Shown: positions 63,230 to 64,000 of the stretch, in pieces
How the letters are laid out: each line of letters starts with the position of its first letter
How positions within the stretch are numbered: the stretch's first letter is position 1
DNA from: DATAES01 sp963721305
GTDB taxonomy: Bacteria > Actinomycetota > Acidimicrobiia > Acidimicrobiales > JACDCH01
Reading direction: 5' to 3'
NCBI GenBank assembly: GCA_963721305.1
Contig: CAVRIR010000004.1
Span: forward strand, 62,001-126,000
DNA: 64,000 nt
Program-made: the position numbers and the translations under genes
Notes under the pieces: generated by a model
Seen by the model: the letters and a program-made list of their open reading frames with translations, nothing else
What the model was told of the DNA's origin: nothing
The model's database searches: none

Positions 63230-63441
63230 AGTACGTCACCGGCTTCTTCCGATTCTGGTACGACTTCATCGTTGGCGACGACTGGCGGCTGGCGGTCGGC
63301 ACCGCGATCCTCCTGCTCGTCACGTATGCCGTCGCCGGCAAGCATCCTGGTATCTGGTGGCTGTTGCCGGTGGGCGTGATCGGGTTGCTCGGCGTGTCAG
63401 TGCACGCCGCCGCACGCGCTGCGAGCCGTCCTTCGTCGTGA
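63226..63441 (+). CDS. Small two-helix membrane protein, unknown
   Basis: 71 aa: an amphipathic start (MKYVTGFFRFWYDFIVGDDW) then two helices (LAVGTAILLLVTYAVAG and GIWWLLPVGVIGLLGVSVHA) and a basic end. ATG overlaps the preceding stop (ATGA), so it is probably an accessory of that transporter-like protein. No family recognised. Confidence 0.75.
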   Translation: MKYVTGFFRFWYDFIVGDDWRLAVGTAILLLVTYAVAGKHPGIWWLLPVGVIGLLGVSVHAAARAASRPSS

Positions 63442-63457
63442 CGGTGCCGCACGCGGC

Positions 63458-64000
63458 ATGACGCTCGTCCACGCCAACGGGGCGCGAGTGCGCGGTGACG
63501 GTGCCGCACGATCCGGGGGCGCAAGGGTCGACACTCGTTCGTTCCACCGCCGGCTACCGGGCTACGAAACGACGCGCGTCGTCGATGCGCCGTCGCTGGC
63601 CGCGGACGTGGGTGTGAGGCAGCTCGTGATCAAGGACGAGTCGCGTCGCCTCGGCCTTCCTTCGTTCAAGATCCTCGGCGCGTCCTGGGCTACGTACCGG
63701 CTCCTGTGCGCTCGACTCGGCGGCGAACCGGCGTGGCGTACCGTCGACGAACTGCGTGACGCGCTGTCGCCGATCGGTCCGCTGACGTTGGTCGCGGCGA
63801 CCGACGGCAATCACGGGCGCGCCGTTGCGCGCATGGCGCGCTGGCTCGGCTACCGCGCTCGCATCCTCGTCCCGGCGGGAACGGCAGCGGCGCGCGTCGA
63901 CGGCATCGAGTCCGAAGGCGCGGTCGTCGACGTGATCGACGGCACGTACGACGACGCGGTCGAGGCGAGCGCGACGCTGGCATCGGAGACGGTGCTCGTC
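63458..64000 (+). CDS. Diaminopropionate ammonia-lyase-like PLP enzyme (3' end outside window)
   Basis: 181 codons are visible and the frame is still open at the window end. FHRRLPGYETTRVVDAPSLA, VIKDESRRLGLPSFKILGAS (the PLP-binding Lys is in SFKILGAS) and VAATDGNHGRAVARMARWLG (substrate loop, T-D-G-N-H) match diaminopropionate ammonia-lyase and threonine-dehydratase-fold enzymes, which split amino acids to a keto acid and ammonia. The first ~28 residues (MTLVHANGARVRGDGAARSG) look unstructured and the start is not fixed. The downstream half is not seen. Confidence 0.8.
   Translation, partial: MTLVHANGARVRGDGAARSGGARVDTRSFHRRLPGYETTRVVDAPSLAADVGVRQLVIKDESRRLGLPSFKILGASWATYRLLCARLGGEPAWRTVDELRDALSPIGPLTLVAATDGNHGRAVARMARWLGYRARILVPAGTAAARVDGIESEGAVVDVIDGTYDDAVEASATLASETVLV

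Overview
The window comes from a high-GC, G/C-third-position genome of actinobacterial type. Supporting clues are a mycothiol-type DinB-fold enzyme, a probable F420/FMN luciferase-like oxidoreductase, single-PASTA membrane proteins, a LAxTG-type (sortase E) surface protein and many GTG starts with GTGA overlaps. An Acidimicrobiia-like (Ilumatobacter-like) member of the Actinomycetota is my best guess; this is inference and no rRNA or marker gene is present. I saw no tRNA, rRNA, CRISPR array, transposase or phage gene. The longest stretch without a gene is 284 bp (52039-52322), so no gap exceeds 300 bp.

Region 1 (1-13.6 kb) is a surface-glycan locus, almost all on the minus strand and tightly overlapping. 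In transcript order it holds a PASTA protein, a glycosyltransferase, an SPFH/band-7 protein, an ABC-2 permease with a ~200-residue N-terminal extension, its Wzt-like ATPase, a sulfotransferase-like capsule protein, a sulfotransferase/coiled-coil/double-glycosyltransferase reading frame, a beta-helix/zinc-ribbon/methyltransferase fusion, and a sulfotransferase that meets a paralogous plus-strand sulfotransferase tail to tail. The logic is synthesis, sulfation and methylation of a glycan with ABC-dependent export. This region carries about 14 single-base frameshifts between 3.1 and 11.8 kb against only three in the remaining ~52 kb, so those genes must be read as composites.

Region 2 (13.7-36.1 kb) is a second, Wzy-like envelope module. 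It includes a methyltransferase-FnIII fusion, GT4 and GT2 glycosyltransferases, a chain-length regulator fused to a degenerate BY-kinase domain, a polymerase-like membrane protein, a polysaccharide deacetylase, a GNAT acetyltransferase, a WecA/MraY-family phosphoglycosyltransferase, a PhyH dioxygenase, a hexapeptide acyltransferase, secreted surface proteins with strong terminators, a DUF4012 membrane protein, a LARTG-anchored protein and two GT-C membrane glycosyltransferases. A second PASTA paralog lies in this region.

Region 3 (36.1-49.2 kb) is housekeeping and stress: a dienelactone hydrolase-like gene, a molybdate uptake operon (modA, HTH-Mop regulator, modB, modC), two alpha/beta hydrolases, a phosphotransferase, an FMN reductase, a mycothiol-type enzyme, an ABC-2 exporter, a zinc-sensor/CDF efflux pair and small redox or resistance-fold proteins.

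Region 4 (49.2-64 kb) holds a molybdenum hydroxylase large subunit (plausible user of the molybdate), a 55-bp direct repeat pair, a Baeyer-Villiger monooxygenase/LLM oxidoreductase/hotdog-protein group, an FtsX-type ABC system divergent from a NarL-type two-component system, an RpiR regulator divergent from two membrane proteins, and the start of a diaminopropionate ammonia-lyase-like PLP enzyme cut by the window end.
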